Shown here in pieces: positions 13,457-21,234 of a stretch of 32,599 bases of DNA. A model generated the notes under the pieces. The model made no database searches. It was not told the origin of the DNA and worked only from the letters and a program-made list of their open reading frames with translations. Where the stretch lies: NCBI GenBank assembly GCA_004799435.1, contig SSMV01000028.1, forward strand, positions 1 through 32,599, in the 5' to 3' direction. Source of the DNA: Bradyrhizobium sp. Its GTDB lineage: Bacteria; Pseudomonadota; Alphaproteobacteria; Rhizobiales; Beijerinckiaceae. The stretch's first letter is position 1, and each line of letters starts with the position of its first letter. The translations under genes were made by a program, and so were the position numbers.

Positions 13457-16042
13457 ATGGACGCCGAGCAAGCCGCCGTCACAGCCGAGGAAGCCGCCGC
13501 GCTGGTCGCGGGGTCGCCGTTCGCCGAGCGGCTGGCGCATGGCGCGCCGATCCTCGTCTTCACCGGCGGTCCGCCCCACCTCGTCTATGCCTCGCCCGCG
13601 GCGCTCCAATTGTTTGGGGCGAGCGACGTCGCCGATCTGGAAGCGCTGACGCTGACGGCCGCCAGCCCCGGGGCCCGCCGGCTGACGAGCCTCGCGCTAT
13701 CGGGCACGGGCGGCGCGCCGCGCGTCGAGTCGCTGCGCTTTTATGTCGATCGCCGGCCCTTGCCGCTGGCTCTGCTCTGCGGTCGGGTCGGCGATCGCCT
13801 CGTCGTCGCCGCGGGGCCGAGCGCCGATGAAATCCCGGCGTCGACGTTTGCGCCGGTCGCTGCGCCGCTTGTCGAGCCGCCGCGACGCTTCCTCTGGACT
13901 CTCGACCACGAGAATCGGTTTGGCGCGGTCGAACCGGCGCTTGCCGCCGCCTTCGGATCGTTGGCCCCATGGCTCGGCGAAACCCTGGCGGCTTTCAGCG
14001 CCCGCGCCGGCTTCGACCGCGACGGAGAATTTGCGCGAAATCTGTCGGCGCAGCGCACTTTCGCGGCGCTGCCAACCCCATGGCCCTCGGGACCAGGCGT
14101 CCGACAGCACATCGCGCTGATGTCCGGCGCGCCGATTTTCGATCGCGACCATAATCTGGTGGGCTGGCGCGGCTTTGGCCTGTTTGATGAAGCGATGGCG
14201 GCCAAGCCCGGCAATGATGCGCCGGCAGTTGCAACGCCGCCCGCCGCTGCAACGCCGCCAAGGCCGCCGCCGCCAAGCGAGCCGCCCGCGCCGCCCGTCG
14301 AAGCGCCGGCCCGCCCGTCGCCGCCCGATCGCAGCGCCGACATTGTCGTGCTGCGCACGCTGGCCCCGCTTGCGCCCAATGTCGTGCCCTTCCGCTCCGG
14401 CGCGATCGCGCCACCGCCGGCTCCCGCGCCCGATGCGCCTCAGCGCGGCGGCGAAGAAAGCGTCGAGTTGAGCAGCCATGAACGCGAGGCGTTTCGCGAG
14501 ATCGCCCGCGCGCTTGGCGCCCGCACGCCCAGCGGTGACGGACGCCGCGATCTCATCGACCTTGCCCCAGCCGCTCCGGACGACTTTGGCCGCAACGCCG
14601 CCCAATTGCTCGATCGTCTGCCGATCGGCGCGATCGTGCTGCGCGGCGGCGAGCCGCTCTATCTCAACCGCACGCTGCTCGATCTCGCCGGCTATCGCGA
14701 TCTCGCCGAGTTTCGCGCCGCCGACGGTCTCAAGCATATGTTCCGCGGGCGCGACGCCCAGACGCTCGCCGAAGCGAGCGACGGCGGCGCGGTGCCGCTG
14801 GTCGCCGCCGGCGGCGAGTTGATCGCGGTCGATGCGCGCGCAGAGGCGATCGAATGGGACGGCGCCCCGGCGGTCCTGCTGGCGCTGCGCCATTCGCACG
14901 AGGCCGATCATCAGGAGCGGCTGCGCAGCGGCGAACGCGAGACGCGCGCGCTCAGGGCGCTGCTCGATTCGGCGGCCGACGGGGTTCTCACGCTCGATGA
15001 ATCCGGCCGCGTTCTGGCGATGAGCCGTGGCGCGGAAGCCCTGCTCGGTTATGAGGCGAAGGAGATCGCCGGCGAAAGTTTTCTCACGCTGTTTTCTCCG
15101 CAGAGCCAAAGCGATGCGGCCGCGCGCTTTGCCCGCGTCAAACGCGACGACCTTGCGGCGCGCGCCGGCGACGAGCTCATCGGCCGCGACCGGCGTGGCC
15201 AGACGCTCTCGCTGGCGATGACGCTGGCCCCGATCGCCGCCACTTCGCCGCCGACCTATTGCGCGGCGCTGCGCGACCTCGGCCAGTCGAAGGCGAATGA
15301 GCGGACGCTTGAGGCGGCGCGCGCCGCCGCCGAACAGGCCAATGCGCGCAAGACCGAATATCTGGCGCGCATCAGCCATGAGGTGCGCACGCCGCTGCAC
15401 GCCATTCTCGGCTTTGCCGAAGTGATTATGGAAGAGCGCTTCGGTCCGGTCGGCAACGATCGCTACAAAGAATATGTGAAGGACATTCACGCTTCGGCGC
15501 GGCATGTGATGAGCCTCGCCAACGACCTGCTCGATCTGGCCAAGATCGAAGCAGGCAAGCTCGAATTGGACTTCACGCCACTCGACGCCAACGCAATCGT
15601 GCGCGAATGCGTCGCCTTGATGCAGCCGCAGGCGGCGCATGAGCGCATCATCATGCGGCTCTCGCTGCTCGAGCGCCTGCCGCCGGTGATCGCCGACGAG
15701 CGGGCGCTGCGCCAGATTCTGCTCAATCTCCTGTCCAACGCCGTCAAGTACAACGAACCGGGCGGTCAGGTGATCGTATCGACCGCGCTCGACGAGGCGG
15801 GACAAGCGGTCATTCGCGTGCGCGACACCGGCGTCGGCATGAACGAAACCGAGATCGCCGCGGCGCTCGAGCCATTCCGCCAGGTTGGCGACGCGGCCCA
15901 GCGCGCCGGTGGCTCCGGCCTCGGCCTGCCGCTGACCAAAGCGCTGGCGGAGGCCAATCACGCCGACTTCTCGATCATGAGCCGCAAGCAGCAGGGCACG
16001 CTGGTCGAGGTGGCGTTTCCACGCGTGAAGGCGGCCCAGTAA
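13457..16042 (+). CDS. PAS-domain sensor histidine kinase of the DivJ/PleC/PdhS type
   Basis: This 861-residue kinase lacks obvious membrane helices. Order: a PAS-like segment near residues 25-75, a Pro/Ala-rich linker at about 255-295, a second PAS-like segment near 380-430, a third PAS at about 495-600 (LLDSAADGVLTLDESGRVLA), the HisKA domain with phospho-acceptor His641 in ISHEVRTPLHAILGFAEV, and an HATPase domain with N761 (LLSNAVKYN), DTGVGM and GGSGLGLPLTKAL. The HisKA region (EERFGPVGNDRYKEYVKDIH, then DLLDLAKIEAGKLEL) is that of kinases and phosphatases acting on DivK or PleD in alphaproteobacterial cell-cycle control (DivJ, PleC, PdhS, CbrA). Which member it is cannot be decided here. 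No receiver domain or partner regulator is adjacent. It ends 24 bases from the convergent DUF2147 gene. Confidence 0.88.
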   Translation: MDAEQAAVTAEEAAALVAGSPFAERLAHGAPILVFTGGPPHLVYASPAALQLFGASDVADLEALTLTAASPGARRLTSLALSGTGGAPRVESLRFYVDRRPLPLALLCGRVGDRLVVAAGPSADEIPASTFAPVAAPLVEPPRRFLWTLDHENRFGAVEPALAAAFGSLAPWLGETLAAFSARAGFDRDGEFARNLSAQRTFAALPTPWPSGPGVRQHIALMSGAPIFDRDHNLVGWRGFGLFDEAMAAKPGNDAPAVATPPAAATPPRPPPPSEPPAPPVEAPARPSPPDRSADIVVLRTLAPLAPNVVPFRSGAIAPPPAPAPDAPQRGGEESVELSSHEREAFREIARALGARTPSGDGRRDLIDLAPAAPDDFGRNAAQLLDRLPIGAIVLRGGEPLYLNRTLLDLAGYRDLAEFRAADGLKHMFRGRDAQTLAEASDGGAVPLVAAGGELIAVDARAEAIEWDGAPAVLLALRHSHEADHQERLRSGERETRALRALLDSAADGVLTLDESGRVLAMSRGAEALLGYEAKEIAGESFLTLFSPQSQSDAAARFARVKRDDLAARAGDELIGRDRRGQTLSLAMTLAPIAATSPPTYCAALRDLGQSKANERTLEAARAAAEQANARKTEYLARISHEVRTPLHAILGFAEVIMEERFGPVGNDRYKEYVKDIHASARHVMSLANDLLDLAKIEAGKLELDFTPLDANAIVRECVALMQPQAAHERIIMRLSLLERLPPVIADERALRQILLNLLSNAVKYNEPGGQVIVSTALDEAGQAVIRVRDTGVGMNETEIAAALEPFRQVGDAAQRAGGSGLGLPLTKALAEANHADFSIMSRKQQGTLVEVAFPRVKAAQ

Positions 16043-16058
16043 GCGCTCGACGGCGCTT
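16041..16058. terminator. Weak hairpin between convergent kinase and DUF2147 genes
   Basis: AAGCGC pairs with GCGCTT (6 bp, 6-base loop), overlapping the kinase stop codon and followed by an A/T-rich stretch (ACGTTTTAG). It could act as a weak terminator for the rightward transcript. There is no clean U-run, so confidence is low. Confidence 0.3.
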
Positions 16059-16066
16059 AACACGTT

Positions 16067-16438
16067 TTAGTGGGTCCGCGTCCAGGCGACGGACTGACAG
16101 ATGAGGCCGCCGAGCACGCAGCCGGCGGTCGTCAGATGATCGCCCGACAGCGTCATCTTGCCGCTATAGGTGCGGCCGTCGTCGGGATTGAAAGCCGATC
16201 CCGCCCAGGCGTTGTCGTCACTCGGCTTCATGTCGAAAAAGACCTGCTGGCCGATCTTGGCCGGACTGTCCTTGTCGCGCAGCCAGGTCACCGCGCCGCA
16301 GATCGCGCCGCCGCAGGGCGCGAAATGAACTCCGCTCTTGCCGTCGTCGCGCGCCCATTCGCCGATCACGTCGGCGGCGATGGCGCCATTGGCCAGCGCG
16401 ATCGTCGCAACGATCGCCAGCGGCACGCGACAAATCAT
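16067..16438 (-). CDS. DUF2147 exported protein
   Basis: A 123-residue protein with a signal peptide (VPLAIVATIALANGAIAADV, probable cleavage after AIA at about residue 21) followed by the lipocalin-like DUF2147 core: VIGEWARDDGKSGVHFAPCG, GAICGAVTWLRD, DGRTYSGKMTLSGDHLTTAG and CQSVAWTR. Four cysteines in the core could form disulfides in the periplasm. Function is unknown; small-ligand binding is suggested by the fold in related proteins. It is the last gene of a leftward run starting with an L,D-transpeptidase, with 27 bases after the CAP lipoprotein gene. Confidence 0.85.
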   Translation of the reverse strand: MICRVPLAIVATIALANGAIAADVIGEWARDDGKSGVHFAPCGGAICGAVTWLRDKDSPAKIGQQVFFDMKPSDDNAWAGSAFNPDDGRTYSGKMTLSGDHLTTAGCVLGGLICQSVAWTRTH

Positions 16439-16465
16439 GATCTCCTCCCCGTCTCGCGCGCCCGT

Positions 16466-17023
16466 TCAGAAGGCGCCGATGCGAAGCCCGTCCAAGGGTC
16501 GGTGCTGATCGGCGGCGAGTTCGAGCGCCCAATAGACGCCGTAATGGGTATGCGGGCTTTTGGCGATCGCGACGCCGATGCGCGTCGCGCCAGCCATCCT
16601 GAGATTGGCGTCATGCTCGGCCGAGCCGCGCCAGCCCTCCATCGCTTCGTCGACGGAGAAATAGCCGGCGCCGAGATTCTCTCCCGCTTCGTCCGCCTCG
16701 ACGCCGGAGGCGGCGAGCCGGGCGCGAAACGCTCCAGCGACGTCATGCGACAGCGCGTTGCCGGCGACCATGGCGTCAGCCTGACGCTGCGCCATCGCGG
16801 TGAGTTGGGAGTCGAGCCGCACCGGGGCGAGGCCATGGGCGGCGCGATAGGCGTTGAGCGAAGCCTCTAACGCTTGCGGATCGAGCCGCACATCCGCGAG
16901 CCGATTGTCGAGCCTGGCGTCGAGCGGCGCGAGCGGCGTCTCGTAGCAACCGGCGAGCAGAGCCGTCGCGAGCAGCGCCGACAGAAGCGCGCCGCGGCGC
17001 ATCCCCAACCCCGCTGGCGTCAT
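16466..17023 (-). CDS. CAP/SCP-domain lipoprotein
   Basis: A 185-residue predicted lipoprotein: a basic start and hydrophobic stretch (MRRGALLSALLATALLAGCY) end in the lipobox LAGC, so the mature protein would be lipid-anchored at Cys. The CAP (SCP/PR1-like) domain follows, with NAYRAAHGLAPVRLDSQLTA, AMAQRQADAM, SHD, GENLGAGY and MEGWRGSAEHDANLRM, including the family His and Glu residues. Bacterial CAP proteins are extracytoplasmic and mostly uncharacterised. I chose the ATG at 17023, which has a GGGGGGAG site nine bases upstream; the ATG at 17032 would sit against that site. It begins 5 bases after the stop of the Ada-like zinc protein gene. Confidence 0.85.
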   Translation of the reverse strand: MTPAGLGMRRGALLSALLATALLAGCYETPLAPLDARLDNRLADVRLDPQALEASLNAYRAAHGLAPVRLDSQLTAMAQRQADAMVAGNALSHDVAGAFRARLAASGVEADEAGENLGAGYFSVDEAMEGWRGSAEHDANLRMAGATRIGVAIAKSPHTHYGVYWALELAADQHRPLDGLRIGAF

Positions 17024-17028
17024 CGAAC

Positions 17029-17658
17029 TCATCTCCCCCCGTCGATCTCGTCGGCCCATAGCGGCCGATAGCCCGCCGCGAGCGCGGCCAGACTCGATGC
17101 CGGCGTCAGCAGGCGGACGGCTTGGCGCTCGCGCCCGGAACGTCGCTCCACTTCGCCATAGCCGAAAAAGCCCCACGGCAGCAATGTCTCGCCGCGCAAC
17201 GCGTAGGGGCGCCCACCGATTTCAACCATAGCGCCGTCAGGCAATTGGCCGAGCGGGCGTTCTTCGAAACGTCCGGCGAGATGGGCGAGCCGCTCGCGGT
17301 GAAGCGCCAGGTCGATTTCAGCCGCCGTCAAAATGCGATCCGGCGAGACGGCGCGGCGAAAGGCGAGGGCGTCGGCGCGACGGCATTCGAAACACGGCCG
17401 ATGACCGGCGGCCAGGGCCGTCGGCTCGTCGAGGAAGAAAAGCTCGCTATAGCTGTCGCCCCAGACCTGGCGGCGGCGGCCGCGAAAGGCGCAGCGACAG
17501 GAAATCCATTGTCGCGACGCCCAGCGCCGCCGCCCGAGCGTCTGATCGGCGCGATGGATGCGCCCGCCGCGATTGCCCATCAACGCGCCGCGCGCCGCGA
17601 CCGCCGCCAGCGCGCCATAGGGATCGACCCGGTTTTGCAGCGGTCGGGCGGCGCTCAT
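17029..17658 (-). CDS. Conserved hypothetical protein with Ada-like four-cysteine (zinc) motif
   Basis: The 209-residue protein is not of a characterised family I can name. The central region reads WISCRCAFRG, then ELFFLDEPTALAAGHRPCFE with CRR following. The four cysteines C54, C56, C89 and C92, with the ALAAGHRPCxxC context, closely resemble the zinc-binding methyl-acceptor domain of Ada (LAAGFRPCKRC). The first pair is CxC rather than Ada's CxxxC. The N-terminal NRVDPYGALAAVAARGALMG and an Arg-rich patch (GRRRWASRQW, FRGRRRQVW) suggest nucleic-acid contact. The start overlaps the L,D-transpeptidase stop (ATGA), so it is translated from the same message. Family conservation in Rhizobiales is from memory, and function is not known. 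Confidence 0.75.
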   Translation of the reverse strand: MSAARPLQNRVDPYGALAAVAARGALMGNRGGRIHRADQTLGRRRWASRQWISCRCAFRGRRRQVWGDSYSELFFLDEPTALAAGHRPCFECRRADALAFRRAVSPDRILTAAEIDLALHRERLAHLAGRFEERPLGQLPDGAMVEIGGRPYALRGETLLPWGFFGYGEVERRSGRERQAVRLLTPASSLAALAAGYRPLWADEIDGGR

Positions 17659-19046
17659 TGCGCCGCAGTGGCGTCGGCCGGCAGGGGCGCCTGGATCAAT
17701 GACGTCAACGGATCGACGGCGCTGGCGCCCGGCTCGCCTGCGGCGTCGAGCCCATAGACATCGTCGCGAAAATTGGCCGGCCCGTCGGCATTGGCCCAGC
17801 CGGTCAAATAGACCCAGATCACCGGCGTCGAGCGCGTCAGCCGGATCGCTTCGGAAGCGCCGGTTTTGATTTCGGTTTGCAGCTCGGCGCTGTCCCACTC
17901 GCTGGCCGGCGCGCCGCCCGTCCCCGCTAGCAGCCAGGCGGCGAGATCATAGACGCCCTGCACCCGGACGCAGCCATGACTGAGGAAGCGATAGTCGGCG
18001 CCGAACAGGCGTTTTGAGGGCGTGTCATGCATATAGACGGCAAGCTTGTTTGGCATGTCGATGCGGATCGCGCCCAGCGAATTGCCGGCGCCCGAATCCT
18101 GACGCAGTGTGAAATTGGCGGCGCGCTCGGTCGTCCAATTGATGCTGCGCGGATCGACTTCGGCGCCGGTCCCGTCGAGGATGCGGATCTTCTCGCGCGC
18201 CAGATAGCCCGGATCGCGCTGCATGCGCGGGATGATTTCCTTTTTGATGATCGACACCGGCACGGTCCAGGTCGGATTGAGATCGATCGCCGCGACATGC
18301 GCCGCAATCTGCGGCGAGGGATGATCGACGTCGCCGACGATCGCCGCGTAGCGACGAACCACCTGTCCATTCTCGACCGCCTCGACCGCGGTCGCCGGAA
18401 GATTGACGACGACATAGCGCTCGCCAAAGGCGAAGCCGGAATAATCGGCAAGACGCGTCGCACTGGCCGAAAGCTCCTCGACGCGCGTTGCGGCGGGAAC
18501 ATCGAGCGCCTTCGCCGTCGCGGCAGAGACGACGCCGGTTTCGCGCAGGCCCACCCGCCCCTGGAACCGCTTGAGCGCGGCGATAAGGCGCGCATCCCAG
18601 ACCTCTGCGTCCGGCCCGTCGGCAGCGTCACGCTCGAGATCGCCTTCGATCGCCAGCCGCCGGCGCAATTGGGCGACCATCGGCCCTTTGGCGCCTGTCG
18701 CCAGCGGCGGAATATCGGTCGGCCAGCCGCCGGCGGCGGCAATCGCCGCGTAGCGCTGCGCCGCCGTGGCCGTAGCGGCGGCGGTGGCGGGCGTCAAAGT
18801 CGGCGTCGGATCGTTCGACAGCGCGGTTTCCAGCGGCGGCGGATGAAAGATCTTCGCTTTGGCTTTGGCTGGCGCGACAAGAGCGGGGATTGGCGCAGCG
18901 GGCGCCGGCGCCACGGCGGGGCTGGCGGTTGACGGAGTGAGAGGAAGAAGGACGGGCGGATCGTCAGCAAGCGCCGGCGTCGCCGCGCCGATCAACGCCG
19001 CAGCCGCAACTCCGCTTATCGATCGCCAAAAACGCGCCATCTGCAC
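17655..19046 (-). CDS. L,D-transpeptidase (YkuD/YcbB type) with peptidoglycan-binding domain
   Basis: A 463-residue exported protein. A signal peptide (SGVAAAALIGAATPALA) precedes a Pro/Ala-rich linker, then a PG-binding-1-like domain at about residues 105-170 (MVAQLRRRLAIEGDL, ALKRFQGRVGLRETGVV). The L,D-transpeptidase domain follows, with the catalytic motif SHGCVRVQ and nucleophile Cys359 (His357 adjacent). NPTWTVPVSIIKKEIIP, IRIDMPN and YMHDTPSKRLFGADYRFLSH are typical of the YcbB branch, which makes 3-3 peptidoglycan cross-links or attaches proteins in the periplasm. Alphaproteobacteria use many such enzymes in polar growth. It is the first gene of the leftward envelope unit, and its stop overlaps the next start by four bases. 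Confidence 0.92.
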   Translation of the reverse strand: MQMARFWRSISGVAAAALIGAATPALADDPPVLLPLTPSTASPAVAPAPAAPIPALVAPAKAKAKIFHPPPLETALSNDPTPTLTPATAAATATAAQRYAAIAAAGGWPTDIPPLATGAKGPMVAQLRRRLAIEGDLERDAADGPDAEVWDARLIAALKRFQGRVGLRETGVVSAATAKALDVPAATRVEELSASATRLADYSGFAFGERYVVVNLPATAVEAVENGQVVRRYAAIVGDVDHPSPQIAAHVAAIDLNPTWTVPVSIIKKEIIPRMQRDPGYLAREKIRILDGTGAEVDPRSINWTTERAANFTLRQDSGAGNSLGAIRIDMPNKLAVYMHDTPSKRLFGADYRFLSHGCVRVQGVYDLAAWLLAGTGGAPASEWDSAELQTEIKTGASEAIRLTRSTPVIWVYLTGWANADGPANFRDDVYGLDAAGEPGASAVDPLTSLIQAPLPADATAAQ

Positions 19047-19118
19047 TGGTCCCGCTAAACTTCGAGTCCTATCGCCGGATGGTTACTAGATCGCCACAAA
19101 GGCCGGTTTGAGGCGCGC

Positions 19119-19793
19119 CTAGGGCTGGCCGACGACGACAATATGCAGCCGTCGCGGTCCATGGGCGCCCAGCAGAATGGTCTGTTCGATGTCGGCCGAA
19201 CGGGACGGGCCGGTGACGAAATTGACCGCGCGCGGCATGGCGCCTTGTCCATAAGTCGCTTTAAGCCGGGCGACGACGCTTTCCATATCGCCTACGACAT
19301 CTTCCGCGAAGACAAGGACGAAGTGATTTTCGGGGAGAAAATTCAGCGTCGTCGGATTGTCGGACCCCGAGACCAGCGCGAGCGTGCCCGTTTCCGCGAT
19401 GGCGGCGAAAGCGGCGCTGACCGCGTTGACGTCGTCGCCGTCCGAAGGCCCGTGCGAAATCTCCAGCGCGGTCGCCGACCAGGGCAATGACGCGAGCCGC
19501 GGATCGCTGCCATGGCGCAGCGTCGCGGGCAGATTGTTCTCGCGCAGAAAACGGGCGATCTCGGCCGGCGCGTCGGCGGCGCTCGCCACCTCGGCGACGG
19601 TCGCCCTGACGCGCTCAGCCTCGGCCTTGAATGTCGCCAGAATTTGGGATCGCGTTCCCTGGCCGCGTTGCGGCACGACGCCGACGGGAGCCTCGGCAAG
19701 GCGGGACGCGACGGCGGCGCGGCGCGGCGCTTCGGCGCCGCTTACATGCAGCGAAGCGCGCACCAGAGCGAGGATGTCGTCGCGCGCGCTCAT
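19119..19793 (-). CDS. lutC: Lactate utilisation protein C (LUD domain)
   Basis: A 224-residue LUD-domain protein, third gene of a lutABC set. It begins MSARDDILALVRASL. The LUD signature region includes AAIAETGTLALVSGSDNP, ENHFVLVFAEDVVGDME and TGPSRSADIEQTILLGAHGP, ending in LHIVVVGQP. LutABC oxidises L-lactate to pyruvate in a cytoplasmic iron-sulfur complex; the part played by LutC itself is unclear. The internal ATG at 19793 is chosen because it starts 13 bases after lutB ends, while the longer frame would run into lutB. It is followed 72 bases later by the L,D-transpeptidase gene on the same strand, with no clear terminator between. Confidence 0.92.
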   Translation of the reverse strand: MSARDDILALVRASLHVSGAEAPRRAAVASRLAEAPVGVVPQRGQGTRSQILATFKAEAERVRATVAEVASAADAPAEIARFLRENNLPATLRHGSDPRLASLPWSATALEISHGPSDGDDVNAVSAAFAAIAETGTLALVSGSDNPTTLNFLPENHFVLVFAEDVVGDMESVVARLKATYGQGAMPRAVNFVTGPSRSADIEQTILLGAHGPRRLHIVVVGQP

Positions 19794-19806
19794 CGCATCG
19801 CTCCGC

Positions 19807-21234
19807 TCATCGGACCGCCCCACTCTTGGCCCGCCAGCGCGCCTGAAACGTTGCGCCCTGCGGCGCGGCAAGATCGCGATAGCGTGTCCAGCCGCCGGCG
19901 AAGGGCAGCCAGGCGAAGCGCCCGCGCGAACGGCCGATCAGATGCAGCGCCCGCATCGCCAGATCGGTCGCGAAGCGATAGAGCCCCGGCCGCTTGGCGA
20001 AAAAGGCCCAGAAACCTATCCCGCCACGCACGACGGCCGGCGTCAGATGGCGCTCGAATTCGCGCTCGCGCCAATGGCGCATCAGATTGGGTAGCGGGAT
20101 TCGCATCGGGCACACCGCTTCGCAGCGACCGCAGAAGGTCGAGGCGTTGGGCAACTGGCCGCCCTGCTCGACGCCGATCAGCGACGGCGTCAGCACCGCG
20201 CCCATTGGACCGGGATAGACCCAGCCATAAGCGTGGCCGCCGACCGCATGATAGACCGGGCAATGGTTCATGCAGGCGCCGCAGCGGATGCAGCGCAGCA
20301 TGTCGGCGAACTGGCCGCCCAGCATCGCCGAGCGTCCGTTGTCGAGCAGCACGACGTGATATTCCTCCGGCCCGTCCGGATCGCCCGGCCGGCGCGGCCC
20401 GGTCGACAGCGTCGTGTAGACCGAGAGGTCCTGGCCGGTCGCCGAGCGCGCCAGCACGCGCAGAAGCTGCGCCGCATCGTTGAGCGTCGGGACCAGCTTG
20501 TCGAGCGAGGCGAGGACCACATGGACCTTGGGCAGCGTTTGCGCGAGATCGCCATTGCCTTCGTTGGTGACAATGATCGAAGTCCCGGTCTCGGCGATCA
20601 GAAAATTCGCGCCGGTGAGGCCGATGTCGGCTGAGAGAAACTTGTCGCGCAAAATCGCGCGCGCCTCGGCGAGCAGTTGCTCCGGCTGGGTCAGATCGCG
20701 ATCGGCGGGAAGCTCGCGGTGGAAGCGGCGAAAATCGGCCTCGACGTCGTCGCGCGTGACATGGATCGCCGGCGCAATGATATGGGAAGGCGCCTCGCCG
20801 CGCAGTTGGATGATATATTCGCCAAGATCGGTCTCGACCGCCGCGATCCCCGCCCCTTCCAGCGCCGCGTTGAGACCGATCTCCTCGGAGACCATCGACT
20901 TGCCCTTGGCGACACTCTTCGCGCCGCGCGCCTTGCAGAGATCGAGAATGACCGCGAGCGCCTCGCCCGTGTCGCGCGCCCAATGCACGTGGCCGCCGCT
21001 CTGGGTCACCTTGCGCTCGTAAGTCTCGAGATAGAGGTCGAGATGCGCGAGCGTATGGTCCTTGATCGCGCGCGCGCTGTCGCGCAGGGCTTCGAATTCG
21101 GGCAGCCGCGCGGCGGCGGCGGCGCGGGTGGCGATGAAATTGCGCGCATGCGGCAGCGCGCGTTGCAGGCGCGCATCGGTCAACGCCTCATGCACATTGT
21201 CCTTGAAATGCGGGGTGGTGGCGGCGAGGCTCAC
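19807..21234 (-). CDS. lutB: Lactate utilisation iron-sulfur protein LutB
   Basis: A 475-residue LutB/YkgF-type protein: an N-terminal LUD domain (LIAETGTSIIVTNEGNGDLA, LARSATGQDLSVYTTLSTGP) followed by two 4Fe-4S ferredoxin motifs, CIRCGACMNHCPVY starting near residue 315 and CGRCEAVCPMRIPL near residue 365, and a C-terminal tail with ALHLIGRSRGRFAWLPF. It transfers electrons from lactate oxidation. It starts at a GTG whose bases overlap the lutA stop (GTGA), and 13 bases separate it from lutC, so the three genes form one operon. No GntR-type LutR/LldR regulator is adjacent. Confidence 0.95.
   Translation of the reverse strand: MSLAATTPHFKDNVHEALTDARLQRALPHARNFIATRAAAAARLPEFEALRDSARAIKDHTLAHLDLYLETYERKVTQSGGHVHWARDTGEALAVILDLCKARGAKSVAKGKSMVSEEIGLNAALEGAGIAAVETDLGEYIIQLRGEAPSHIIAPAIHVTRDDVEADFRRFHRELPADRDLTQPEQLLAEARAILRDKFLSADIGLTGANFLIAETGTSIIVTNEGNGDLAQTLPKVHVVLASLDKLVPTLNDAAQLLRVLARSATGQDLSVYTTLSTGPRRPGDPDGPEEYHVVLLDNGRSAMLGGQFADMLRCIRCGACMNHCPVYHAVGGHAYGWVYPGPMGAVLTPSLIGVEQGGQLPNASTFCGRCEAVCPMRIPLPNLMRHWREREFERHLTPAVVRGGIGFWAFFAKRPGLYRFATDLAMRALHLIGRSRGRFAWLPFAGGWTRYRDLAAPQGATFQARWRAKSGAVR

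Noticed and set aside
14222-14336. Repetitive GC-rich tract inside the kinase gene
   Set aside because: It encodes a Pro/Ala-rich linker and stays in frame. It is not a tandem DNA repeat of regular unit or a CRISPR.
13697-16063. Open frame of 788 codons antisense to the histidine kinase
   Set aside because: The sense strand carries complete HisKA and HATPase motifs. The antisense product is low-complexity Arg/Ala/Gly-rich and follows from codon bias.
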